A DNA stretch of 64,000 nucleotides. Origin: an uncultured Paracoccaceae bacterium (GTDB lineage Bacteria > Pseudomonadota > Alphaproteobacteria > Rhodobacterales > Rhodobacteraceae). The notes below the pieces were generated by a model. That model saw nothing but the letters and a program-made list of their open reading frames with translations, was not told where the DNA came from and did not search any database. Made by a program: the position numbers and the translations under genes. Below, piece after piece: positions 27,201 through 35,800 of this stretch (positions are counted from its first letter, which is position 1; each line of letters opens with the position of its first letter). The stretch is taken from assembly GCA_947500135.1 (NCBI GenBank), contig CANMQX010000004.1, positions 124,001-188,000 of the forward strand, read 5' to 3'.

Positions 27201-27698
27201 CGGTCCCCCCAGCCTTTCGGTCCGGATGAAATGAAAGAAGTTGTCGTTCATGGTGCGCGCGCGTTCCCGCAAAGCGCGCTCACATTGACCGAAGATCAGA
27301 TCTACACGGTGGCCGTGATCTCGGAAGATGCGATCCCGCGTCCCAATGATCAGGGCTACAGAATCCTTCCGATTATGACCGTGACATACCTAGACGATCA
27401 GCGAATTCGTCTGACAAGCGATGGCGACGAGTTCGAAATCAAGTCGCAAGGCCACCTCAAGCTGGCACTTGCCAAGCCCGGATTGCACAATAAGGGTGAA
27501 GGTAGCGCAATAACGCTGGCAGAAATCCAGGGGCTGTTCGACATGTTCGGGCTTGATATCTATGAAAGCGCTCAAGAACTGCCTGCCAAGAACCAGGAAA
27601 ACCTCGTAGTCCAGACTGAAAAGCGGTCTGGCGGGGTGCTCTACAAGTTCGGAACGGTGTCGCATTTTATCGGGCCGAACAGGCCGGGGAACAGGTGA
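24228..27698 (+). CDS. HSP70/actin-fold ATPase with long N-terminal beta-rich extension
   Basis: A 1156-residue protein, first gene of the large operon. Residues ~1-455 are beta-rich and unidentified. Residues ~460-1120 read as an HSP70/actin-type ATPase. Phosphate-1 motif is CLDLGASATTFSFG (D466, G468), a connect-like region is LVITHPTRL, and SEALAAAHY stands where HSP70 has its 'EPtAAA' helix. Phosphate-2 is VIDMGASTFDAII (D748, G750), followed by GERVGGHNLDDAL and an adenosine-pocket-like VVTGRTALWPPI. No signal peptide or membrane helix is seen, so it should be cytoplasmic. Size and layout recall large SrfB-type HSP70-like proteins, but I could not establish that family. It may polymerise or act as a switch driving the membrane proteins downstream. 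GTG start at 24228; the stop overlaps the next start (GTGA). Confidence 0.75.
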   Translation: MNPIVLVPSIKELIPLGADAVFVDRGAVSLVANLKAPSDGPIAAVTVNKRIEGYAWLSAILMDSLGSERYATAIEPGQQCELMLRSNATLTDAQIDQLLRNPRALDVAAQISFGDGGAPVDVDFRLASPSFVTTVLHAPVCEAIEPADTRINHLDVLRGGDKSLGFLKVTIPESPLQYAVPGPNGPTRNAPELSVDAFLTRTHEVKGMTGGPPQNISVEVVPKGKSRTSPSPKTIQLKPRSEYVFEARAKVAELSPDTDGRVVLRLQWRFEDGADGVRGQASSRLAEDQRIELTQKDSDILQVQLEGCTTASPGGPEEVLTPIMLPGDILEVVRAEQSLQIRADHGGSAEQRVRLAIWFYRREMPVVTLQAAIGFADTADIPEAQKVSVEKSFLRVAPLDPLHFEFGLADLLAKADLEEARNGMELRFDISASTEDGVLPQKAFNGRITVPVLAPETAKEFSACLDLGASATTFSFGRANALGRSGTVPLGDFVYSLTRQPFADYNPDTPGKNALLPMDIGLSSQTGLRNQADPLSLGTLDRLGGSEDAIRNRLVHFDRTYDVSVPGPKVGAHEQLLPLVNDLKRRLLSKGKMPILPEIYAHTKDGLSLVSEIDLYVLLRDVLDEIAVYLIPRAMLLSEDLVQDEVYFGGVNTGGAETYKEFNDLNASNLDLVITHPTRLDKKLLREFKDAGRHFFRQLIAEGNAEEKCEPIFVSEALAAAHYCVYAGVPEEVRKSYAGRTTHLAVIDMGASTFDAIIVSVTWGSAGIAKSWEVKSHFGERVGGHNLDDALRSIALQALDAELDPTDPNGLRLDEDYARSEIRLSDALDRAIQNAKISLCDAVRSATKPGPYRWEGSSVPQDLNVSLRGILLPPQVGSANRRNHRLATQDAPHIVYDAEARHYVLRIPRDILLAHNDVNTENAEQWKRPSPRNPAMVARLLGAGIPSMMAREAERLGLRDVEWVVTGRTALWPPIYQAVLDTVSSLGGGKVRSPQPFGPDEMKEVVVHGARAFPQSALTLTEDQIYTVAVISEDAIPRPNDQGYRILPIMTVTYLDDQRIRLTSDGDEFEIKSQGHLKLALAKPGLHNKGEGSAITLAEIQGLFDMFGLDIYESAQELPAKNQENLVVQTEKRSGGVLYKFGTVSHFIGPNRPGNR

Positions 27699-28492
27699 TG
27701 GTGATGTCGATCGAGTTGTATCTTGCTGTTGCGGCAAGCGTGGCATTCGTGCTGTGCGCGGTGCTCTTCCATATCTGGCGCCGACGGGCCCGGGCGGGCG
27801 GGCGGCGTATTGAAGAGCTCAGCGCGCAGAACTCCAAGCTTCGCCGCGCGTTCGGCGAGCTCGCAGGATGGGGCGAAGACGGCAAGCTGCCCAAGGATTT
27901 CGTTGAAGTCATCCGCACAAACCTGACTAGGCGCGAGGCCGTCGCGATTGAGCAGACCTCAGACTGGGACGGCTTCATGACCGTTATCGCGGATGCAATG
28001 GCGAAGACGGTACCGCCTGACGCCCGGTTTGTTGGTGGTGGGGCGACCTCGCAGGATCGGCACGAACGTCTGGTGCGGACGCTCCGGACCTGGACCGCCG
28101 ACGAGGATCGCGCGCAGGCAGCGCTTGTGAATGGCGAGTTGAACTATATGTTTCGTATGCATTTGAGAATGCAGGCCTATAATCCGCGTGACCCGGCTGC
28201 CCCTGTGTATGCTGTGGCGGTGCAACTAGTCAGCTATCTGCTGGATCGCGAGGGCATGACAGTCGCATTGGCATGGCCGATGTCCGTTGCAGTACCGACC
28301 GTTGAACAGACTGCCGATGACGTAGATGGTCTGAGCGGCATCGAGGCCGTGCGCTCTGTTTGGGACGAAGCGCGCACCAAACTGGACGCGCCGCTCAACG
28401 GGCTTGTCGTGGATTGTGTTGCACCGGGCTGGAGCGTTGATGGCGCGCTTCGGCAGCCGCCGCTCGTTCTTACAATGAACAGTTTCTGGTGA
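27695..28492 (+). CDS. Membrane-anchored protein of unknown function
   Basis: A 265-residue protein with one N-terminal membrane helix (about residues 5-27), then a basic stretch HIWRRRARAGGRR that predicts a cytoplasmic body. A coiled-coil-prone segment follows (IEELSAQNSKLRRAFGEL). The rest is a mixed alpha-beta domain with no motif I can name. Its GTG start overlaps the stop of the ATPase gene by four bases, so the two are translationally coupled and likely partners; it could be the membrane anchor of that ATPase. Alternative in-frame starts at 27698 or 27704 would not change the helix. Confidence 0.65.
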   Translation: MMVMSIELYLAVAASVAFVLCAVLFHIWRRRARAGGRRIEELSAQNSKLRRAFGELAGWGEDGKLPKDFVEVIRTNLTRREAVAIEQTSDWDGFMTVIADAMAKTVPPDARFVGGGATSQDRHERLVRTLRTWTADEDRAQAALVNGELNYMFRMHLRMQAYNPRDPAAPVYAVAVQLVSYLLDREGMTVALAWPMSVAVPTVEQTADDVDGLSGIEAVRSVWDEARTKLDAPLNGLVVDCVAPGWSVDGALRQPPLVLTMNSFW

Positions 28493-28508
28493 TGAGGGCC
28501 TCGCAGTC

Positions 28509-30008
28509 ATGAAATGGTTCCGCGTATCACGGTCCGATCAACCGACCAAACCGCATATTCAGCTGACCGGCGTTACGGGCAACGCGAACGATACAGAAAT
28601 CTGGCGACCGAAGATTTTTGAGGAGGTCTCGACGTTTCGGTTCAATGGGCCGCACAAGTCCGACACCGGTAACTTGCTAAAGCGCTGGCTTGCAACTGAC
28701 CGTTGGCTCGGCGCAAGGGCGAGCCGCAGGACTGAAAGATACGCCATTGCACAGGCTATGCGGCACTACACACGCACCGAGATGGTCGCGGAACGTTCCG
28801 GCCGGCAGGAGTGGCAGGTTGCGCAGGATTCGCTGATTTGCGCCAGTGCCGTTGACGGGCCATTTGATGGGGAGTTGCACGATGGACTGGAGACGAGGCT
28901 ACTCGGGCATCTCCAGGACAACCTGAAGGGTCTTTTTGATCCGGAAAAGGGGATCAGTGTCCGTTGTATTGGGTCTGCGGCGCTGCCCAAAGAGACTGTG
29001 TCCATGTTTTTGGGCGAACATGTCTTTGCGCCACGCTCTGGTACTGTGCCGATTGGCTCCCTGACGCTACAGATTGACGGAGCAGCGCAGGCGTCGCGCA
29101 CCGAGCCTGTGCTTCTGAACGGCGAGCCCGGGGCACTCTATTCAGGGCAGTCGGTTATCGGGTTTGCTCTGCGCGGCCAGGGGGACACCATTCTGAGTCC
29201 GGTTGAGCTGGACTTGGGCTTTCTACACTCCTACTCGTGTTTCATTTCGGTGCGGGCCGACAAGTCAAAGAACCCGGAGTTTCCATTCAGAGTCGATCGG
29301 TATCAGGGACCAAGGGGCAACGCGCTCCCGCGGTTTACGCCAGTTCAGCCGACCGAACCATGTGATGCGGAGTGGAAGCTTCTGTTCTTCGGTGAGGACG
29401 ATGCGCAAGAGGGAAGGCTCAGGCTTGTTCTCGACAAGCGGTTGTCGCGATTGCATGTAAAGCGCCCAGCGCTGGCAGAACACCAGAAAATAGTCGAAAT
29501 CGTTGGGATCAATGTGACACCCGATTTGCTGGCACGCCCAGCTGAACGGGTCTGGTTCGAGATGACTCCGGAGCGCACATTACGCCAGTCCAGTTTGCAG
29601 GCGAAATCCATGTCGCTGGTCTGGATATCTGATGGGAGCCGCGCTTATCGCTATGACTGGGCCGACTACCAGATCCGCGGAGATGCGAAGTCAGGCCTTG
29701 CGCCGTCGCCGGGAGGCGGTGTCCGGCTGGGGCCGGCATGGACCGGCGGATCGCTCGGCTATTTGAGGGTGCCGGATGCTGACCAGCGTCTGAGGTATTC
29801 GCCGGAATGGGAAGCGGATGAAGGGTACCATGTTGACTGGCTTAATGCGGCCGCGGTTGTGGATTTCGGCGACCGGCGTGTCGGGCTGGCAGACGCAATG
29901 CACGAAGCAGGCACAGGCGCTGATTTGATCGGGCCGGATCTGATTGCGCGGCTGCGCGCTGCGGAGGGCCCACTAAAGCTTGGGCCGTTCCTGCTGGCGC
30001 TGCCATAA
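28509..30008 (+). CDS. Soluble beta-rich protein of unknown function
   Basis: A 499-residue protein without signal peptide or membrane helix. Residues ~100-175 form an alpha-beta segment ('AVDGPFDGELHDGLETRLLGHLQDNLKGLFDPEKG'). The centre ('GQSVIGFALRGQGDTILSPVELDLGFLHSYSCFISV') could be a divergent FHA-like beta sandwich, which would fit a phosphopeptide or scaffold role. This is speculative, because the Gly-Arg and Ser-x-x-His signature residues are not clearly present. It lies 16 bases after the previous stop and 18 bases before the transpeptidase gene, inside the operon. Confidence 0.6.
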   Translation: MKWFRVSRSDQPTKPHIQLTGVTGNANDTEIWRPKIFEEVSTFRFNGPHKSDTGNLLKRWLATDRWLGARASRRTERYAIAQAMRHYTRTEMVAERSGRQEWQVAQDSLICASAVDGPFDGELHDGLETRLLGHLQDNLKGLFDPEKGISVRCIGSAALPKETVSMFLGEHVFAPRSGTVPIGSLTLQIDGAAQASRTEPVLLNGEPGALYSGQSVIGFALRGQGDTILSPVELDLGFLHSYSCFISVRADKSKNPEFPFRVDRYQGPRGNALPRFTPVQPTEPCDAEWKLLFFGEDDAQEGRLRLVLDKRLSRLHVKRPALAEHQKIVEIVGINVTPDLLARPAERVWFEMTPERTLRQSSLQAKSMSLVWISDGSRAYRYDWADYQIRGDAKSGLAPSPGGGVRLGPAWTGGSLGYLRVPDADQRLRYSPEWEADEGYHVDWLNAAAVVDFGDRRVGLADAMHEAGTGADLIGPDLIARLRAAEGPLKLGPFLLALP

Positions 30009-30026
30009 CGGAAAGGTTGGGTTGCT

Positions 30027-32858
30027 TTGTTTAAGCTTTTGGAAAAGTTCTATTCGGTTGCTGCGATTGTCTGTCTCGGCGGGCTGATTTTCCTCGCCAC
30101 GATCTGGGTAATAGGCAAGACCTCGGACACGCGACACTGGATGAAGAACGCGGATGTGCCGGTGGTCTCGGACCTCGACACGCAGCTTTTGCGGCGGTTC
30201 CGTGAGGCGGGAATTGTCTGGCCGGCGCGCAACGATACGCAGCTTGCCATCCGTTACCCGCATTGCACAAGGATCGTGCGCGAAGATCCTGCCAGCGCAG
30301 CGACACTGCCCATCGTGCCTGACCCGGCCGCCACGCGGAGCGAACTGCGCGCAACCGAAGATGCGCGGATCGCGATGGTTAACGAATTCTGCCAGTCCGA
30401 TCAGGGACATCGAATTCGCAACGAGATCGATCTGTTTAATGCCGGTCAGCTGCTACTGGCGGCGCGGGACAACAGGGCCAGTGTCAGGAACGCAGGCAGC
30501 ACCATGGACGTGCAGTGCAGCGACGGGCGCATTGTTCAGGCCCTGTTTCCGCCGGCTGATTGTCTGCGATCCGACTGGTCCGTGCGGCTGCCGGGGATCG
30601 GCGCGGCACTGGGGGACCTGTCGGACAGCGCTATTCCGCTGCGCAACTACGTCTTTATGGCGGACCCATCTGCGGCGCTGATGTCGGACTGGGCGGTGGC
30701 CTCGCCGGCGACGGGCGCGGGCACTGGCCGGCCGCCGGTGCATGAGCTCGCAACGGACGCTCAGCTGAAAAGTGGGCTTTTCGTAGTTCAGGTGATCGGA
30801 GAGGTCGAAACCATCACTGTCGATGGAAGCGAACTGGTCCATAGCGGCGATGCGACACAAGGGTTGCTGCGCAATGATGCGGGGCAGGTGCTGCGCGTGC
30901 GGGTTGATAAGCTGTGTAGCGGGCGCAGCGGGATGCAGGCGCTGTGCGAGGGGCTGAATGCCTCCACGCGCGCCCAATATAAGACGCCAGTGGCATACCG
31001 TGTGACAATCAGCGGCCCGTCGGGTGCTGATTTTTCTCTTGTGGTGGAGGCGCGGCCAAGCGCGCTTTCGGTCGATATGATGATCGGGGCCGGTATTCTG
31101 CAGCGTTCGTCTGGGAAGCGACTGACCGGATCGGGGCAGATCCGGCTGGCCTGCACCTCGGACGCACCGTTCGAAGCGCCGGCGCAAGCCGAAGGTGAGG
31201 CGGGAACTGGGTGCGATATCGTCTGGCTGCGCCCCCGCGATCCGAACCCCGAGAATGAGGGAACGCGGCGCAGCGCGCCGTTCCAGTTGGCCATCGATGG
31301 AGTGGAAATCCTCGATGAAGACGGAAATCTGACGGCAGAAGGGTTCCTGCTGGGTTATGGCGATCTGCTGGGCTTTGGGGTCGAGGACCCTGGCTCCTTC
31401 GCCTCGCTGCTGAGCCGTCAGAGGCTGCCGGACGATTTCACGCTGACGGTTCGCCCGGCGATGCAGCGGCTGATCGAGCGGAGTGTTGTGAGCGGCGGGC
31501 AGGTGCCGTGCCTCGAGAACGAAAATTGCGGTGACCGGCGTGTTGACCTCATTGTGCTGGATGCGGACGGGGAGGATGCTGGTGAGCTTCTGGGGTTTGC
31601 CTCGCTGCCGCGGTCGGGCATCGGGCTGTCGCGCTGGGATCTGATCGCGTTGGACACAGCCGCACCTGCGCGAAGCCCCTTTGCTGCCAGTGCCTGGCGC
31701 GCCCATGACGGGACGGCTACGCCGGGTTCGACATTCAAGATGGTGACATCGCTCGCAGGTGCTGAACACGCGATGGCCACGTCCGACTCGCAGCTAGAGG
31801 CGCTGTTGCTGGGTAATATGAGCGAAGGCAATGTTGCGCGGATGCTGGGGCTGGCGGGGAGCCCGAACCTAGAGGCGGCGAGGGCGGGGCGCGAAGTTTG
31901 CAAGCATGACAGCGCCTTGGGAGAGGCTGGCCGCCGGGATGTTCTGCCGGTGCCAACGTCAAATGGCGCTGAAACTGCGCGCTGCATCGCAAATGCAAGC
32001 GACGCGCCGTATCTCTCGATCGCTCAAGGCCGGTGCGAAACGCTTGGCCGAAACAGCAGTGGAGTCTGCGAGGCGATGACCAGATCCTCGAACCTTTATT
32101 TTGGTGGGTTGGCGCTCTATATGGACAGCTCCCGCCTGTTGCTGCGGGGCAGCCAAGTCGAGCATCGCGAAACGGCCGATGACCTGGCGATGGTGCAGAT
32201 GGCTGCTCGGCTGTTCGGGCGCGACACTGACAAAGGAGCGGCGTTGTCGGTGTTTGATGCGCTGTCGCCGCATTACGGCGCAAATGTGCGGTCGCGGTCT
32301 TCGCCCGTGACGTTGGCGGTTCGGGATGTCCCTGCAGACCTGAACCCGCGGCGTCTGGACCTAGCACTGTCCGGGATCGGGCAGGCCGTGAGTGCTACGC
32401 CGCTTGCGATGGCGGCGATTTCGGCCTCGGTCGCTGAGGGGCGGGTGATCGAGCCGCGCATTATCCCGCTGGAGCTGCGCACCCGTCTGGGGGCTGCACC
32501 GCCAGCCAATGTTCCGCTGCTGTCCGGGCAGGGGAGCGGTGGGTTTTCCGATGAGCTTCTTACCCATCTGCGCGCGGGCATGGCCAATGCCGTTAGAGAG
32601 GGGACAGCGAGAGGCGCGCGTGGTGGATTGAACCAGGGGCTTGCGCATTTCAAGACGGGCACCGCCCAGATCTTGATCAGTGGAGCGCGAACGCAGGCTG
32701 CATGGACCGTGGGCTATGTCGAAGCGCCTGGCGGGAATTCTAACATTAAGCAGCGCATTTCGATTGCATGCCGCGTGGCGCCTACAAGCCAAAGCAGCGG
32801 ATTGTGCGCCCGAATCGTGGGTGACTTGGTGCGCGACCTGAATGCGGGGATGCCCTGA
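30027..32858 (+). CDS. Large bitopic penicillin-binding transpeptidase
   Basis: A 943-residue protein with one N-terminal membrane helix (residues ~10-32), a long periplasmic region, and a C-terminal transpeptidase domain holding all three active-site motifs. These are S568-T-F-K571 (in PGSTFKMVTSLAGAEHA), S687-S-N689 (in MTRSSNLYF) and K876-T-G-T879 (in HFKTGTAQ). This is the penicilloyl-serine D,D-transpeptidase signature of class B PBPs, so it is expected to cross-link peptidoglycan in the periplasm. Spacings are wider than usual: 119 residues between motifs 1 and 2 and 189 between 2 and 3. The ~530-residue stretch ahead of the domain is unidentified. The TTG start at 30027 follows GGAAAGG. 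It is followed directly by a SEDS-type gene, the classical FtsW-FtsI/RodA-PBP2 partner arrangement. Confidence 0.85.
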   Translation: MFKLLEKFYSVAAIVCLGGLIFLATIWVIGKTSDTRHWMKNADVPVVSDLDTQLLRRFREAGIVWPARNDTQLAIRYPHCTRIVREDPASAATLPIVPDPAATRSELRATEDARIAMVNEFCQSDQGHRIRNEIDLFNAGQLLLAARDNRASVRNAGSTMDVQCSDGRIVQALFPPADCLRSDWSVRLPGIGAALGDLSDSAIPLRNYVFMADPSAALMSDWAVASPATGAGTGRPPVHELATDAQLKSGLFVVQVIGEVETITVDGSELVHSGDATQGLLRNDAGQVLRVRVDKLCSGRSGMQALCEGLNASTRAQYKTPVAYRVTISGPSGADFSLVVEARPSALSVDMMIGAGILQRSSGKRLTGSGQIRLACTSDAPFEAPAQAEGEAGTGCDIVWLRPRDPNPENEGTRRSAPFQLAIDGVEILDEDGNLTAEGFLLGYGDLLGFGVEDPGSFASLLSRQRLPDDFTLTVRPAMQRLIERSVVSGGQVPCLENENCGDRRVDLIVLDADGEDAGELLGFASLPRSGIGLSRWDLIALDTAAPARSPFAASAWRAHDGTATPGSTFKMVTSLAGAEHAMATSDSQLEALLLGNMSEGNVARMLGLAGSPNLEAARAGREVCKHDSALGEAGRRDVLPVPTSNGAETARCIANASDAPYLSIAQGRCETLGRNSSGVCEAMTRSSNLYFGGLALYMDSSRLLLRGSQVEHRETADDLAMVQMAARLFGRDTDKGAALSVFDALSPHYGANVRSRSSPVTLAVRDVPADLNPRRLDLALSGIGQAVSATPLAMAAISASVAEGRVIEPRIIPLELRTRLGAAPPANVPLLSGQGSGGFSDELLTHLRAGMANAVREGTARGARGGLNQGLAHFKTGTAQILISGARTQAAWTVGYVEAPGGNSNIKQRISIACRVAPTSQSSGLCARIVGDLVRDLNAGMP

Positions 32859-32859
32859 T

Positions 32860-35800
32860 ATGCGCTCTCTCCGCCGGATTGTGACATCACGGTTGCTCCG
32901 CGGGACAGTGATCGTCCTCGGCACGCTGATATTGCTGCTCTGGCATTTTGAAACGATTTCCGGGCTAGATCGGGTTGCGCCAAAGCTGACGCGGCCGGGT
33001 GATATCCTGATCGAAGTGCCGGCGCAGGGCGAGGTGGTTATCGGCCGGCCAGAACTCGGCCAGCCGCGAGGCCGTGATACGGCCGCGCTTGATCACATTG
33101 CTTTCCGGCAGGACCCGGTGAGTGGTACCGTGGTCCTGCAGCGGGTTACGGACCAGCGGCGTCTGTCGCTGTCTTTCGGTGATGCTGATCTGAACGGAGG
33201 ATCGGACCGAGTTTCGATTCCATGGCGGGAATCGGGCAACGCCAAACAGGTGGCGGACCGGCTTCAGATAGCGGTTACAGGACATGTGATCGAGCTGCAC
33301 CTGAGCCCCGAAAAAGCACTGAAGGTATCGATATTTGCCGAAGACACTGGCGAGACCCCTGCAGCGTCGGATTTGCCGTTTTCGACCGGAGCGCTTGTGG
33401 CCGACTATGAGATCCACCGAAGCGGCTGGGCACAGCGGAATGGCCGCGACTTGAGCTACTGCACGCCGCGACCGGATGGATTTTTCGACCGCGTGTCGCG
33501 GCGGCTCGCGGCTTCGAAACGGTTAACCAGCGCATGGCAGGCGTCAAGGCGGCAGGTGGCGGTACTGGGCGGATTGCAGGACTGTGTTCTGGGCTCGCAG
33601 ATTAATATGTTCGCATTACCTGCATCCGATCCGAGGGTCGAGATCGCGATTAACTGGTTCCTGCGCACGGAACGTGCGGATGTGAGGGTCGCGCAGATCG
33701 CGGGCGGGGCGGCCGTTTCCTTCAAGCGAATAGAAGGCGGGGAGGTGGTATTCAGCCACGCCGGTGTACGGCGCTTTGACTGGCCCGTGACAGCACTGCC
33801 GCTGCACGTGGACACCTACATAAACGACGTGAGCATGCTTAACGAGGCCTGGGGCTCTCATCAGGCGACTGCTGCCGAAGTAGTGCGCTTTATCGCAGGG
33901 CGGACACATTATCATGCCGCAGTTCTAGACGGCGATGCAGGGGCGCGGCACGTGCTGCTGCGGGTCAAGGAGGACGGGGCCGGCACCCTGCGTGATGTCG
34001 ATTTCTGTGCCAGCGGCACGCCCGAGGCCGAGGGGATCGACATGTGTCCCGACGTGCGCCCAGACAAGCCGGTCCAGAGCTTTGAAGAGGTGTTGCCGCG
34101 GCCCATAGAAAAGCTGTACCAGTCTTTCTTCACGCATCACCTCAATTTTAAGGAACAGCTCGCGTGGCTGGTGATCATGGGCTGTTCTGGTCTTTTTGGC
34201 GCCGTTGCCGCGCGCCGGCACCTCCAGACGGCACCAGCACTGGCAGGAAGTCTGGTTGCGCTAGGTCTTGTCGTCGCTGTGCTGCTGCTGCTGGTGCCGA
34301 TCTGGCTGCCCTTCTCTGCTGATGCTCTAGAAATCAGAAACTTCGGGCAGGCAATGTTGATCGGCAATCTGCTGCTCTTCTTCGTTGCCGGGCTCTTTGT
34401 GGCGCTGGATCAGGACGGCAGTTGGCTTTCGGGCGGCTTGTGGCTCGCGCTGATCGCGATCGTTTTCCTTGGCGCGGTGTCGCTGTTTAACTTAAGCGCG
34501 GGTGGCCTTCACTCAAATGAGGAACGGTATTTCGTGAAGCATCTGATCTTTGGTCTGTGGCCGTTGCCGTTTCTTGTGATCGTTATGGTCCTGATCCCGG
34601 CTCAGAGGTTTCGGATTGCTCTGGGGGCGGACGTAACCGGCAAGATGAACCTCTTCTCACCTTTGTTGTGGCTGTTTATCGTCACACTTCTGGGGTTTGT
34701 TGCATGGCTGCTGATCGGGGCGCAGGACGGGCTCGACGGGTTCCAGCCAGTGGAATTCGGTAAGTTTGTCGTCGTCGTCGGTCTTGCAGTGATCCTGTCG
34801 CTGTGGCTGGTGACGCAGCGCAAGCTGAGCGAGCGGCGGGCAGGTTTGAGTGTTCTGGCTTATGCGGTTGTTGTCGGTCTGGCCCTGTTTGTGCCGCTGG
34901 TGCCGATTGCGCGAAGCGATTACAGCCCGCTCATCATCATTGTCAGCGTTTCGCTTATTGTGATTTCCTTGATGATGACCGCCACCGGCCTGCGCATCTT
35001 ACGCGAAGGCGCAGGAGATGATTTCATCCTGTCCCTTGTGCCGGTCAGGTTCCGTCCGCGCACACGACGCCCCAGTTTGTTGGGAACTGCGTGGATCGGA
35101 GCGGTGTCGTCCTTCTGGGCACAGCGGACGATTGCATCGCGGCCGTTTATTGCTGCACTTGTTTTATTGGCGTTGGCTCTGCCAGCAGTTCTGTGGACCT
35201 CGCGCGATATGCCCGTGCGCGTAGAGCCGTTTGGCGTGTCGGGGTGGTCGTGGGGTGCTGAAAAAGCCGAACAGATGGAGGTGCTGCAGCACTCGCTCGG
35301 CACTGGGCGGCGGCTTGTGAAAGAGCGGTTGATGATCTGGGTTGATCTGTATATGCCGGGAGGCCAGGCCGCAGAGACGTACAAAGCCAACGTTGATCTG
35401 CCTGACCTCGGGTTTCAGGTCATGCGCTCGCGGGCCTCTATCGCCCATGCCCGCTGCGGGTTTCACCCTGCGCTGGTCTTTGGACAGACGGGGCCAGTGT
35501 CGAGCCCCAATCCTGCTGCAACAGAGCAGATGGCATGCCACATGTCGGGTGACGCTTTGTTCGGGGCCTGCTTCCTTGAGCGACGGGGTATCTGTGAAGC
35601 TATCGCGCCCGATGACCGTGTCGAACCGACCCGGGACTGCCGCGCCTCTGACCTCAAGCTGCCTGTACAGGCACACTGCATTCCGGTTGTTGAAAGCGAT
35701 TTTGCCGTGACGTTCCTGCTGGCGGAATTTGGGATCGGTGCGGGACTTTTTCTGCTGGCTGTGCAATTTTCGTTTACGGCGCTGGCTCTATTCACGGTGT

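Noticed and set aside
24228-27698. Naming the ATPase SrfB and the GTPase SrfC
   Set aside because: Size and context are suggestive, but I could not align diagnostic family blocks from memory, so no symbol was given.
28509-30008. Calling the 499-residue protein (and the SEDS N-terminal domain) FHA domains, by analogy with the actinobacterial fhaA-rodA-pbpA locus
   Set aside because: The Gly-Arg and Ser-x-x-His signature residues are not clearly present. Kept only as speculation in the notes.
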